Assembly (NCBI GenBank): GCA_944470555.2
Contig: CALYCZ020000098.1
Coordinates: forward strand, 1-64,000
DNA length: 64,000 nucleotides
Reading direction: 5' to 3'
DNA from: Heterobilharzia americana
Lineage: Eukaryota > Platyhelminthes > Trematoda > Strigeidida > Schistosomatidae
Part shown: positions 1-13,900 of the stretch, piece by piece
Numbering within the stretch: position 1 is the stretch's first letter
How the letters are laid out: every line of letters starts with the position of its first letter
Notes under the pieces: model-generated
Database searches by the model: none
Told to the model about the DNA's origin: nothing
What the model saw: the letters and a program-made list of their open reading frames with translations, nothing else
Made by a program: the position numbers and the translations under genes

Positions 1-1741
1 CGATGGATTCAAAACTAGGACCGAAACAGGCTGGCTGGCTTGCTTCAGGAGGAACAAATCATGTGCGGAGCAAACTTCATTACTACGCTATACATCACCA
101 TAGAACAGAGCATAGAATGACAGTCAACTCTCTACCTCAACTTCATCGATGTTGAGAAGGCCTTCAATAGCGTCGACCGAGAAGTCATTTGGAAACTGCT
201 TCAAAACTACAGTTTTAGTGCCACAAACCTTTATCAACCTCGTTTAACAGCAGCTATATGCCATATGATGACGCTACATGCCAAGTGATTCAAAATAGGA
301 AGCTCAGTGATGCCTTTGAATTGAAGACAGGAGTACGACAAGGTTGGCTACTATCTATCACCGATGATAATTCCATTTTAGTCTGTTTATTAGAAATGTC
401 ACACAGAGAAACAGTAGCATTTACTGGATAACCTTTCGGACACAATTTATTGTCCATATTCGCATCAGGTAACTCCACAACTTCGACACAGATTTTATAT
501 ATTCCTAATTTTCTCTCTTTTTCTGTGATGACACTACCCTTGTCAACACAGAAAAAGAGAGAAAATTAGGAATATATAAAATCTGTGTCGAAGTTGTGGA
601 GTTACCTGATGCGAATATGGACAATAAATTGTGTCCGAAAGGTTATCCAGTAAATGCTACTGTTTCTCTGTGTGACATTTCTAATAAACAGACTAAAATG
701 GAATTACAATCGACCACAGTGCCCAAGTTTTACTGTTATATTATCACCGATGATCTTTCTGATTGTGGTCGACTCAACTGGTTCATGCAACAAACTGTGA
801 GGAGCGAGAGGAAAGGCATAAGCTGGCTGGACCGATGAAAAGACCACAGAAGAAGATTCGGATAACACCGCTGATGATGATTTATGTCTAATGTCTTGTC
901 TCACAAACTCGAAGGTCTACAGGCAAAAACTAACAAGTTGGCAGGAGAAGCAATGCAGCGAAGATGGGACTTCAGGTAAACGTAGAGAAGACAGAGGTGA
1001 TGAAGATACCCAGTCAACAACAAGCACCAATCACCATCAACGGGAGAAATCTAAAGGAAGTTACCTCTTTCACCTAACTAGGCAGCATCGTTTCAACTAC
1101 AGGTGGAGGCGGGATAGATGACGACGTCAAAGCCAGGATCGGAAAGACAGCAAGACAGGCCTTCCTGCATTAATCTGAAATAATCAGTGTAGAGATCTAT
1201 TGCAACGCACTCAGCATAAAGCGTGAACAAGATCCGGATTGTCAATATCAACGTCAAGTCAGTGCTTTTATGTACTGGTTCAGAAACTTGGGGCGTCATG
1301 AAAAGCATTTCCAACAAACAACTGCAGACATACATCAACAGCTGCCCCATACGCTCACTCGATACTGAAGATGGAAATCAGATGGCTAGAATAATAAGAA
1401 TGAGCAACAAGGAACTCCGGCTAGCTGGCAACAAACCAACCAAGGACCCATAGCCCAACAAATATCCAGCAGAAAGTGGAGATGGATTATGCATACACTG
1501 AGAAGACCGACTGGGGGCATCACACGCCAGGCCCTCGAGTGGAATCCGAATGGGAAACGACGAGTTGGGTGTCCAAGCTGAGGGTGCCATAGAGGAGATC
1601 ATGTGAGGAAGAAATGAAAGCTTGTGGGCAGCCGCAGAGCCAGGTTGAAAAGACTGCAGAGAAGAGAGTGTAATAGAGACGTGATACTGAAGCCTTATGT
1701 TGCACTAGGAACCCAAGGGAAAAATAATAATAATAATAATA
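1..1741 (+). mobile_element. RTE-clade LINE copy R1, decayed, left-truncated by the window
   Basis: This is the reverse transcriptase (RT) and 3' part of an RTE-type non-LTR retrotransposon. Near position 155 the frame reads like a palm-domain 'EKAF(D/N)S(V)DRE', and around 330 like 'TGVRQG', matching the better preserved copy at 47,079-48,576 nearly base for base. The 3' half (950-1,720) carries the family's C-terminal region ('NGRNLKE', 'RIRKARQAF', 'RRPTGDITRQA', 'GRP', 'CEEEM' equivalents). The copy ends in an (AAT)n tail at about 1,725-1,741, as RTE elements do. Many frameshifts and stops make it dead. It is split by a 373-bp insertion at 369-741. Its start lies outside the window. Confidence 0.85.
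356..754. repeat. Hairpin insertion (165-bp inverted arms) with 13-bp target duplication
   Basis: Bases 369-533 are the reverse complement of 541-705, with one mismatch (base 528 against 546) and a 7-base loop (534-540). The outer 158 bp of each arm read as perfect. The 13-mer TATCACCGATGAT stands at 356-368 and again at 742-754, so 369-741 is an insertion with a target-site duplication inside the RTE copy. Bases 706-741 continue beyond the arm. The plus strand from 524 to 741 is one open frame with a coding look (it includes PDANMDNKLC and KGYPVNATVSLCD). I do not recognise the protein. Confidence 0.85.
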
Positions 1742-1744
1742 GAT

Positions 1745-2572
1745 GTGCATAGGAGAATGTTACAAGTATGATTTATCTCGATATATGTTTTTCTTCCGAC
1801 CCTTCCTGGTCCTCCCATATCTTACTAATTTCCAAAAACACTTTCTGCCCAACTTTGTATGTTAGCAAGCAGATAATGCCTGATATAACTCAACCTTCCC
1901 TCTTGTGTTTTATAAACTCCTGCATCTTGCCTGTTCTCCTCTATTGTTCTCACTTATTTTCTTCCGGGTTGCTGAAAAAAGATTATGCTATATTGCACAG
2001 AACTATGAAGATTGTCAGCAGAACTAGTGGTGTACCCCTAAACCTCCTAGTTGAAACAGTTGTGGAAATGAGTTAAGAACTCACGTATACATCTGGCAGG
2101 AGTTATTTTAGCAGATAACCGGCATCCTCTTCACTCGAAGCTCTCTGCGTTTCGGTCATCTGGAGCAAGTACATAAGATTTTATGCACGTACTACAAAAT
2201 ATGAAAACTCTACAACATCATATTTAGCTTCTCTGCTGTACGATGAATAGAGTGTTGGAAGTTAACTAACTAATCAAATTATGTTTTTGAACGCAAACTA
2301 ATTGATGATGATGAGCATGTTTCTATTTATGTATTATGAACCTAATTGCTAATATGACTGTCCACCTAAATTAACTGCACATTTTCAAGAAAGTTGTAGA
2401 TAGAGTGAATATTCTTATCTTTTGTTAATTATGTAATTTATATTTATTTCATTTTGGTATGTATACATGAACACTGTTTCTGTCCAACTGATGCTATACG
2501 ACATGCTAAAAACTCTGTAAAGTATTCTCGAAATAACTTTCAGAATAAAGCCATTATTATTATATTAAAGTC
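1745..2572 (+). mobile_element. CR1-like LINE, 3' end (RT C-terminus and 3' UTR)
   Basis: The frame at 1,768-2,076 reads like the segment downstream of RT in CR1/Jockey-type elements: 'SSDPSWSSHI', then 'ILPVLLYCSHLF', then 'KKDYAILHRTMKIVSR'. About 480 bp of AT-rich 3' UTR follow. The end is near 2,572, with AATAAA at 2,545 and a short (ATT)n run, typical of schistosome CR1-type tails. The 5' part is missing, as expected of truncated LINE insertion. It lies immediately after the RTE tail. Confidence 0.6.
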
Positions 2573-5500
2573 TCTTTATCAACGTTCACAGCTCCTCGGT
2601 CACCAATTGTCATCTCTAACACAATAATCCATTAAACTTTTCAAGGATACAGATGCATACTGTTCAAAGCCTCTAAAATCTCTCGAATTCATGGTAACAA
2701 TATCACATCATTACAATGTTAAAGAAGACGCTCATATCCTCTAATGCCAAATCAGTCACATATTTCCCAAACTCAAGCTTCATACACTCTCACGAGCACA
2801 ATTGCTTGCATTTCGGCTGCTAGACAGAGTGGGTCGATGACAACATTCAGGAAACAGAGACTCAATGCACGTCTTGCCTAAAACATAAACAACCTCAGAA
2901 TTAACAAAACAGCACAGCAACTCACATCTCTGCAGTATTGGTCAAAGATGTCCAGCAATATGGGTGAATTAATGTTCAAGATTGTTGCATTCCATTCCCT
3001 CACCAAAACTTTCATTCTCACTGTGAAAATATCTGAAATTAATTAACAAAATAAAGGCGTTCATCAGACGAACGTCATGCAGGATCAAAAGGCAAAAAAT
3101 GGATTGTAGCCAAGATCCAGTTATCCACTGGCCACAACACTCTCTGCAGTAGGAAATCGACTGGCACAGTGTTGGGCAAGTACAACCTCACAACATTCAT
3201 TTTTCTTTGCACATTGAGAATATACAACTCTCATGTTCTTTAGTGTATTGAGTGGTTTCACACAGATTGTCAGGTATGCATCAACTGTGCACATCTCAGT
3301 GACAATGCTCATCTCTGCAAGAGGGAATCGGGCATTCGAATCGTAAAATCGTCAATGTCATATCACGGGATCACTAATGTGGTGGTGTTTCATGTATGAC
3401 TCATGCAGCAAACACTTCCATTTAGTGAATCAGAAATAGATCTGATATCAATAAGCCAGAGTTATTCCACAGGTCTTATCACCATCAGTAGTACTTCATG
3501 TGCTTACCACAATAACAGTATTCATTCTATGCGTTTTCCGATGAAACCAACGGTCAGAACACCTAAGCATTGCAAATGCTTGCCATTCTCCTGGGACTAG
3601 GACAGATTATTCACTTGTAACTGACTGTTCAAGCATCATAGATATTTGTCATATTCAGATATAGGCATGTGGTCTGTGATAACGACAGTGAAACAAAATT
3701 ACATTCATTGCTTATCCATGGTGTGGTAATGTGGCTGGAGACATGATGCGAAAGCCATCATGTGCCGGATGACATCTCTGTGAGTACTCAGATATACTGG
3801 ACAACTGCAGCACATCAGTCGTCATGTTTCTCAACGAGGAAACTGTCAGCTTTCCCACAAGCTAAAACCACTTCCAAACAAATTCATTAGTTAGAAGACG
3901 AAGAGCTAAACACGAATATCCTGTTCTATGTCTATCAATATCCGATGATGCCTGAAAAATCACGCCTTTATTCCGAACTGCAAACCGATATACTTCCAAA
4001 CATGCACAGCTCATCATAAAACTGTTGACATCTCGTGATCGCAAAAGTGGCGTTTTCAGTGGATTTAGACACAATCAGACTTATCAATATGAAAGGCCTT
4101 GACATTTCACTTGGCAAACCTCAAAAGCTGCAATCGACATCCTCATGTAACATGCAACCTACCACATGAGTAAGAAGTCAGTGGCGATCTGCTACCATTG
4201 CTGATTATGCAATTAGGATTCACTAGTTGGCTACTCTGTTTGTACATATGAAATCTAGTAATTGTCATGCATAAATAACTACCAGTCAGGCGATTTATTT
4301 CGAAACAGGTCAATAAAAATTTTCATCTTCCATGCAAATCACTAGGACACTGAAGTCATTGTTCATTGGAAAACCTCTCTCAAACGAGAACAACTCTTTC
4401 GAGGTACACTTCATAAATGTTAGCAAAGTATCAAACTAACCTGACGTCGAAGAATCTTTAGTATTTTTCGAATCTACGCGAGATTTTGACCGTGCAGTTG
4501 CTCCTTGTTTAAAAGTGGTGAGAACACAAACAAAAATACTTCTTAATCACGTATTACTAATACGTCATACTCAGATACAAACAACTCAAACATTCACAAA
4601 TAATAAAGACAAAACGTCGGATACACGAACATGTACATGGAAATCTATTGAAATTTGAATCCACTTTCAATAAGGTAAAATTATTGTCCCCTAATCAGTG
4701 TGCTCCTATTCCTCGGTTTAGTTGACATCCTCCATCGAATCCAACATATTTTGCTGGTGTCGTCGATGCTGACAATCACTGACAAACAGCAGGTCGGACA
4801 AGTGCAGTGAATGTCTCATCAAATATAACTCTGATAATACCTCTACACTAGATCTCTGTACATAAATATCTGTCGACAAAATGGATTATCATAGTTTGTA
4901 GGATGGTGAATCATTAGCACATCACCATTTAGTAACCTTTTGGCAGAAGTGTAAATGTTACCACTATCAAATAAGTCAATTACTGCTACTACAAGATGTC
5001 CATTCGTGTGAGAATTGCAGTCGAATCTGATTTAGAGTGAATGCTTATCTTCACCTGGTATCTGAATTCACCCTACACTGTCCACTCACCAGCTTCAAAC
5101 TATCTGTTGTCAGTTTGGTAAGAGTAAACTTCATGCACTATGGAAGAGTCCAATTCCATGTTGAATTGTTTATTTATTATGTCACACAGTGATACAGTAT
5201 TATTTACTTGGTTGAAGATATTTAGAAATAATCTGGTTTCTCATGCATCAAACATGAAGAGCATGGTAGTTTGTGTGTCATGATTCAGTCTGTGAAAGTC
5301 GTGTGAGTTTACTCACCAGTCTTCGAATAGGAAGACCATAATTTTCGTTAATGTATTTATTAGTCAAACTTGGTCACTGTGTTAGTCGATAATTCTACAT
5401 CGAATAAACATTATTATATGATGTTTGCAGTGTCGCATTATCTGACTATTGATTGTTTCATTCCTATGACAGATTGATCAAAAATATCCTGCGTTTGCAA

Positions 5501-7825
5501 GCAATCTGTACGCAAGCGTGTCTAGCGTTTTTCACAGAACTGCCCTCATCTGATCTCCCATATGCATTGAGAAGGAACTACATAATATCTCACAAAATAA
5601 TATTCATATCTAACTTACACCAATCGGCACATTCAAAATACACCTAATCTGTACTAAAATCTTACGCAAAATGAAACTCATATTCACGATGAAATTCAGT
5701 TGCGAACTACAGAAGAGTTATCGACTTACTTTCTTTGATTGCAGCATCTCCCAATGTGAGTAGTAGTAGTAGTGGGATGATTAGAATTACTACTTTTGAT
5801 AATCTGGAACTCATGTTTCTCTGTGACTCATAAAACTATTGACATCCACCCAGAACACTTTTGTATAAAAAATATTTCGATAGGTGCTTTTATATGTATG
5901 CTGTTTTTATAGGTCAACTTGAAATGAAAAGCATTTGTGGATTAAAAGTCATACTTTATTACAACATTCTTCAATTAATGAACGTGGTCTGCTACCTGAC
6001 TTCTTTTCAAGGTCGCTTTTTCTTGAAGCCCCTTCACGTTAATTAGAAATCAGTGAAAATATAATGAGTATCTCTAATTGAATGATATCACTACTGAGGT
6101 GAAGAAATATATTTTACTACTTTAACACCTACTGCATATTCCTCCAGAATTTTAGACATTAAGTGATTATTCGATTAATATATAGAGCTCTTCTTAGAAC
6201 AAGATAATCGCGCACTCCTAATTATCTGTTTCCATCTTTGTAGATACCATCATTTGATTTATATGGTGTGGATAGTAGCTTTAGTAATTCCGCTACAGTT
6301 AATTACAACTTAACAAATATATCTAATGATTCGTCGTCATTACATATCCTCCCTGTTTTAGATAAGGAGAGTTCAGAGGCTGCAAAATATGCTAGATCTG
6401 ACTAAATTCTGTGTCATATGTTCCAATTCCAGCAAGTGGTTTATGTGTCTGACATTTCCTGACCAATTACTCACCATCTTCGGCATCTGACTTCATTCTC
6501 CTTCGTGTATTAAGAGTAAATCATACATACTTCAGACTTATTTCCCAACAGTACATCTATAACCTGATTACTGATTGACTGGATTGACTGTTGTGTTTCA
6601 ACAGCCTTCAATTAAATTGCCAACTTTTCCATCAAGCTAGTAATGTTGCAATTTTTAATGGACCTTTTGTAAATTGTTTTGATGATTGCTAGTCCATGTT
6701 ACAATCTCCTCTTCAATGCACTTTTAAAATTTTCTGATTTTTCCTATAAACGTGAAGCAGGTGTTGTGTAATTATTTTAGTGATAAATTTATTTTTTTAT
6801 CAGATCGTTTGCTCATCATGAAATCAGATTGTTATGGACCAAAAGTGACTTATTACTGATCAAAACACTAACCAATGTGTGAAATTACAAGATCTAATAA
6901 TTATTAGACGACAACAGTCGTAAACCTTTTAATTGTTCATCAAAAACATCTTACACGTTTTATAGTTTCAGTATTTTCAACAAAAGTCTGCGAGTTACAG
7001 AAACGATATCTGAACACTAATCATTTTCACTACTCACAATTAACTTGATGAAGTATATGCTGGTGTAGCATTCATTTTCAAATGAGCTTCACTTCTACGT
7101 ATCTTAAGGATTATGTTTCGAATACAGATCAACCACTTTATTATAACTGTGGATGAAGAATATACGACGAGTAGACACATTATTCTGGTCCTAACGTAAT
7201 TATCTACAAACAATATTCTCCCATGCATACATAACATTATTACTAATGCTGATGACAACTGAAATTTCTAATCCACTCCCAGTTTACATTGCTTCTAAAA
7301 TTGGTCAGATTTAATTAAATATTCAAATATTTGTCTGCGGTTACATGTAATCAGTGTGAAAATAGTGGAATCAAACAGAAAAATTCTATTCAACTGATAC
7401 TTTTGTGATTTGATTAGAATGAGAACAACAAAATGAGTGTAATAATACTATTCTGTTTCATTTCATCAATTCTCATCATCTAATTACGACCTGAAACAAG
7501 TGTAAGATGAAAATACACGACACACTTCAATGTCATTCAGTTTATTTGACCAGATATCGGATGGTTCACAGAGAAGATGATATTAACTCTATAATTCAAA
7601 TATTCACAGGTCATGGATAAGCCTTCCAATTTGTAGGAAGATTCTGTTGATATATTAGTGACCAGAAAGGATGTTGCACAACAAACATTAAAAATCAATC
7701 TTCTATACGCAAACAATGAACATCGTAGTTACCGAATAACTATCCATCCTAAGGTCAAGAAACTTTCACCAACTAAAACAATAAGTCAACTATAGAATTC
7801 AAACTAGAGGTAATAGTTATGATGA
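2573..7825. other. No gene recognised
   Basis: AT-rich sequence with only short open frames (under 75 codons), none of which resembles a known family or is framed by convincing splice sites. The frame at 5,453-5,647 follows a possible AG acceptor but has no donor nearby. A short AGT run lies at 5,760-5,773. It may be intergenic sequence or decayed repeats beyond recognition. Confidence 0.4.
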
Positions 7826-7912
7826 GCAGTGGCTAGTAGTGGAACCCAAGACGCACCTTTCGTCTTATTTATCACTCGTCAACTGGAAGTATCTGCCTTC
7901 CACTGAGTGATG
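7826..7912 (-). ncRNA. Degenerate SM-alpha-type hammerhead ribozyme relic
   Basis: On the minus strand this follows the order of the schistosome SM-alpha hammerhead: a stem-loop ending CCAG, a core position reading TTGACGA where the family has CTGATGA (7,882-7,876), a stem II region, the intact GAAA core (7,861-7,858), and GCGTC before the expected cleavage point (7,852-7,850), then TTGGGTTCC. The surrounding words (AGTGGCTAGTAGTGGAACCC on the plus strand) also match my memory of the SM-alpha repeat. The two core changes and poor stem II pairing suggest it does not cleave. Confidence 0.65.
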
Positions 7913-10900
7913 CTATTCCAACAATCAAAGAAAATATTCTCGAAACGGAGCAGAAAATTGGCTGGACGGTTATCAAATGATGAATATCTGTAAATAATTG
8001 CTAAATATGTCAGAGAATTCACAGATCAAACACATTTGTTAAAGCGGAATGCATAAATTGGATGTGAATCGTTAAGTAGTCACTGTTCTAACCAAACGTT
8101 GGGAAATCTGAATCTATCTGTTGTTTGATTACTCCAAATGATTTTAAGGTACTGAAATCAGGCCTCCTACCAGATAGATAGACGAGTAATTGCATTTAGA
8201 AAACAGTCACAGTTTTCACTTCCTTCCGCTCATTTTAACATGTAAATGGATGCATAGAGTAATCAGCACCATGATCATTGCACCTAAATGTGTAATGTCA
8301 TGATTCAACTAAATCACAACATTCTAACACAGAAACCTTAAGGTCCTCTGCCCTCATTGCTGAATATCGTTTATTCATCGGTGAATTATCACAGGAATCT
8401 CCATCGAGTGCTCAATAATATATTCCCTTGTAGTGCAACCGATATCCTAATTACATTGCTTACCGTTTCCGGTAAACAAAAATGATAGACAGCCATCGTA
8501 ATCTACAGCCAAACACACTGCCGCAGTATATCATAAGATTAATATGAAACGAAGATATTAAATTTACTATAGAAACTCCTGAGGGTATATGCTAAGATTT
8601 TCTGAATCCCTGACCAAACAAAGACTTCAGACATTCACTTCAAGTGTTCAAAATCAATTTGTTCCTACATTCAACCTATTTCGGTCAGCTCTACCTTAAT
8701 TTTATGTTAATAATAGAGCAGAAAACAAATTCTCTCTGTATTATCGTCTTATTCTACTCATTGTTATCCTAACGGATACTATTTCTATTCCATTTTAGTT
8801 TCATATATGAAACAACATGACGAGTTAATATATAATCAGACTGTTGGAAATGGAGATTATACAACTGATGTAACAATGTTATGCATTTAAAATAAGCAAC
8901 AGTTTTGTAACCTTACAGTAAAACATTTCAATAAATTTGACTAAGTTTACAAAATTTAGATATGCAATATAAAGGATCCTGAACTAATAGTGAAGGAAAA
9001 TATTGATGTGTAAAGTTATACACATCGAAATCAAGTTTGGATTTGATGCTTTGATACAGATTTAGCCACTAGGGGCATGACATTCATTATTTTAGCCTCT
9101 GAATTCTTCCCAATGAAAACTGTTTAGTGCTGAGATTATTATTTCTGAGGATTTATTTATTGATCTCTTGTTGGTATTCAACACGGACTAACACAAGTTA
9201 GATGACCATTATATCCTCGGCAGCACTGGACAGCAATTGAGTCTGAAGGTGTGTGGGGAGCTGTTGAGATTCAGATTAGGAAGAAACAGCTGTTCGGTGT
9301 TCCCAGGTATTCACTGGTTCTGCAAATGATATCAGCCTGTCATGAATACCACCTTAAAATACAGAAACAGAAACAGAAATATAGAATAACACTAACCAAA
9401 TCACTACATATTAGCTTGATAACTGCAAATTTCTGTTTACCACTTATTACTTTGATGCACCTATTAGCAATAGATAGCAAAACACCAGTCAAAAACAACC
9501 GTATGTGGTTCTTAGTTCTCCGGGAAATACAAATACTTAAATAATGAACATTGTTATGTATTACTGCTGTGAATATGTGATCCACAACATTCAGGTATCT
9601 CCAATCAATAGATCCACCAACTGAACAAGCGCCTTATTCCCCTCTTACAATATTCATTGTAGTTTTCATCCGGTCATTTAACTCATAAGAATAATTTCCT
9701 GTGGTAAGTAAAATGATAAGTCGTAACGGCCATCAGATCTACCCGACTTAAATTAGGGACTGTTGACACAGATTCATGATGAGAAGAAAACAAAACAAGT
9801 CTAAGATATATGATACACGCACTAGGTCTGGAAAGCCCAGAGAAACGGAATTCGCCACTGATTTACAAACATCAGCCTTTTAACGAAGGAAAACACAAAA
9901 ATACATCCACGTTAAACCCATACCTACCATCATATTCTTCTCAGGCATGTTTGAAACAGTCCTTATGATAACAATGGATTGTAAGCAAACTAAACAACTC
10001 TTGCGTAGTACATTTGACACAGTTGTCTAAGTAACCTTGTGCATTAGGGAGAGATTCGTTGCGAAAGAATGATTATTAAAGCAAGAGTTACATGGCGAAA
10101 ATTGCGATTAATCTTTATGAATGTTATCTTGGATCATTCCAACGATGACACTGACATCAAAGCAAAGAAAAGTGAAACTAAGATAGACTAATAACCAGAG
10201 GAATAAGGAGTAACAAAAAATGTCAAAAATGAAGAAGAAAAAACCCATACGTAGAAATTCATGATAAACCCCCTGGAAAATTCCTCCGCCGTAAATATAA
10301 GTTACAGTTTAATAAAAAAGCAGATTGTGCAAGTGAAACTCAGAAATAAATATTTCAGTCAGCACTGAAACTTCCAACCACTTAAGTAGTTGCAGAAAGA
10401 CTTCTACATGTGTGCCCAATCACGAATTCATGAAGTCTGTTACTGAATACAAATCAGTTGCTTGAAGATCCATTTTTTAAGAGCGTGACTGCAGTCACGC
10501 TGCCATCGAATAACTACATGCCAGTTTCATCCACTCAAAATGGTACACAGTGACACTCTTGCACTTAACTAATATTCCCAAGATCTCACAATATCACTGA
10601 ACAACAAACAACGATTCTCTCAAGGCTATGGTTCTAAGGCAGTAACCAACTCTACTGCTGTACAAACAGCATATCAAACCAAACAAAGATAAGCATTCGA
10701 CGCTGAAGGAAATCGAGGCGAGTAGACCTACCTAACTGAAAAATTCAAGAGTCAATCAGGTGAAGTTCTTCGAGTAGCGCGAATGAGGACAACCAAACTA
10801 CATTGACGCTGGGAGATGTAGTTCGCTTCATGAAGAACGTCTGAGATGTTCAAGTAAAAGCAGTCCAACTTGACAAGTATGAAATTCACTGGCACCGATA

Positions 10901-13900
10901 AACATTACACAGAGACACCTGAACCAGATAAAGCCAGAGAAGAGAATCACACTACAGTGAAACAGTGAACAAGAGAACAGCACAGCTTAACAGTTGTGGA
11001 TCGATCGAAGGAAACTGAATAAATCAACCAACCACTTGTTGTTCAGCTTGTTAAAAGAGTGTACTGAGTTCAAATATTCACTCGTATAGCAGTGGTCATC
11101 GACTGTCTGAGAAAATAACATCCCAGAAAACCTTCTACTCCTCTTTCAGCCTTAACGTTTGTACACCAACAAGCTGTTTGTTATGCCGTGAATTCACACT
11201 TCCAAATATACATCAGTTCTGATGGTAAACAGTAAATGGACTAAAGGAATCACTGTCCATCTGGACACTTAACCAGCCCATATTCTGCAAATAATTCACA
11301 CTCAAAAATTTGTGAAAAGTAAGGCTTCGCCAAATATACACATACTTCACATTGTCTTGTGTGCTTTCAAATAGCAGATTTACAAGAGAATGTTGACACC
11401 GAGTAGTAAACAGAACATTTCGACCTGGCAAAACCGTAACTGCTACAATTTGTGACTATGGTTAACGTTGACACAAGAATGCTTATTAATTAACATGAAT
11501 AAACTTCGTAGACAATACAACACTCAGTAGGATAAGTCGCCATTTGGTTCCTCTGTTAACCTTAGTTTAGGGGTTTAAGATCAGAGTAGAAGGCTCATTT
11601 CACTTTGAAGATTAGTACGCCACTCATTTTACCAAACCATCTCATATTCCACATCACAGAAGAACAATCTGGCTTAAGCTGGCAGTCTGAGAAAGAGGGA
11701 GTTGTTGATTTGGTCACATAAGGACAATCAAAACCGAATTTTCTAAATCCTCAAAATACATCAGGGATTGAAGTGTTGAAATATTCTGACAACATTGGTG
11801 AAATTACAGTGAACAAAGGACTGAATTGCAGACAGATTCACACCTCGAAGTGCTGAGATAGACACTCATTGTTGTACAGCAACTGGGTCCACAACAGTCG
11901 CCATCTTTGTCTGAATGTATTTCTGAGCTGCAGAACAACACTAATACTGTTGTTTGATAAATTCAGTCGTCCCACTCATCACATCAAAATACTGGCTGGA
12001 AATGCTGTTGATATTGAAGCTCAACTTGTAACGCCCCAGACAAGTAATCAAATGGCCCACCGGCTCCAATCCAGTTGCAATGCAGGTTGATGTTTCACTT
12101 CCAATAATCATAAATGTCGGTAGCCCTAAATCTGTGGTGTGGTTTCAATTATTTTCTTTCAGAGAACACGACGTCTCACAGCACAATATACGTTTGTACT
12201 ACTATTTCAATCTTCTATCGATGCCATTGTCGAAGGCTTGGTAATCTTCGTCTGTACATAAGCTTAGACCGCATTTAGAGTGAATAGAAGTGACCGGTAA
12301 TTTGTGCTTCATGCAGTGAATATTTCTCAATGTAAACTAAAATATCTCACAAAACTAACAGGTATGTATGTCTCGGTCAGACTGAAGCAATTTACAAATG
12401 TGTGAGATAAGATATTGGCGTATACTGTACTCGTTTCGCCTATAATCAGACGTGATAGTGTATTACTGTGAATGCATTCATCTCCCACCGTTTCAAAATA
12501 CACATATCATGCGTGACTATCCATCGATGAGATTGTGGCTTGAAGTACTGGCATTCGCTAGAGTCAATGGTCTCTTAAGCTTTACAGTCTAGGACCAATT
12601 GGTACACATACTGGATGAGCATTGACACAATTATATTTACTATCAGGTAAGAAGATTAAATGATGGAAGGGAGTGAAGAGCAGAAGAAGCTGTTTACTCG
12701 TCCTATCTCTGCACACACTCCAACCAACTGCAACCTAAACATCAGGGAGAATGAGCAGTGACGGCTATTTGTTGATTCTTGACTAGCATGTCTGACAGAT
12801 GTCACTGTGATCTTTGAGGATTGAAAAAGGCAAATGAGATGTGCAGTCACACATAACTGTCTTCTTTGTTCAATCCGTATCTGTGTTTGGTAGTTGCAAT
12901 TTTGAACGCCATCTTCAACATCATTTCCGCGATTGTGGCGTATGTCCATAGAGGATCAAACTCCGATATGCCCACTTCTTATCCACTTGGCACCCTAAAT
13001 TTACCAAAATAATAAACATTCATGCAAACATTCTCCACCATCCAGTAGTACCGTCAGTCATCCATGTTCACATGACACTGGAGTTCGTTCCTGTGAATCA
13101 CTCTCCGTTTCAATGCTGTACTATTGTTTCCATGCTCCATTTATCCGGCGGTCTCATAATCAATAAAATGGTGTCTGTGAACGCTCCGCTAAGTGCTGGC
13201 TGCATATGCTGAGTATTACAACTGCTAACAAAACTGTGTCAGATTGAGTGTGACTGACACTGGCAGGAGGACATAAAACACCGGATGAACTCACCTTAGC
13301 CTACGGCGAAAATAGTTCATCCGGCTACATTCAGCCCACAATTTCATGCAACACCTGGACAACAAGATGGAACAACAAGAATAGTACACTTGAATCAACC
13401 CAATCGAACAACACACGAAACAGTTATGTACAGAAATGTCAGATAATACACATCAGGTATTCTTCCTGGGTCAACATGTCATCTTGACCTTCTACCTACA
13501 TATCATTGTCAAACGCGCAATAGGTGCTTTCTACTTGCTTCAGTCACAGGTTTCTTCCACCCGAGTTCAAATATACAAAATATTCTTCAGAACAAGTTGT
13601 GTTTAAACTAACTGACTGTTGACAGAACCCTCCAGCACACTTTGAATTGGGTCAACTGCTTTCAAACTCATGTCATACAGATAATAAAGTCCCAGTATTG
13701 CCGAAATACTCGACAAGTCATTCTTAAATTCTACCCACAAAGCAACGACAATTTCACACATTATCTCCTCAAATTACACCCGCTAAACACGCATACACTT
13801 AGCTTCAACATGAGTAACAATACATGGTTGCAGAAGTGTTTCCAGTCGATTTTGCAAGTCTGTCAATCGTGAACAAAACTGCAGAACAACTGACAGTTTT

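Noticed and set aside
290..478. Two separate small genes with the same 36 residues (290-478 minus and 596-838 plus)
   Set aside because: They are the two arms of one hairpin insertion, so one is a mirror copy of the other.
5453..5647. Possible exon (frame starting MFHSYDRLIKN)
   Set aside because: No donor site nearby, no recognisable motif and no neighbouring exon in phase.
7040..7258. Minus-strand frame ending KIRRSEAHLKMNATPAYTSSS, faintly like the end of RBM18 (KIKAIEAKLKMM)
   Set aside because: No acceptor in the phase needed after exon 3 keeps the frame open, and the likeness is limited to a few residues.
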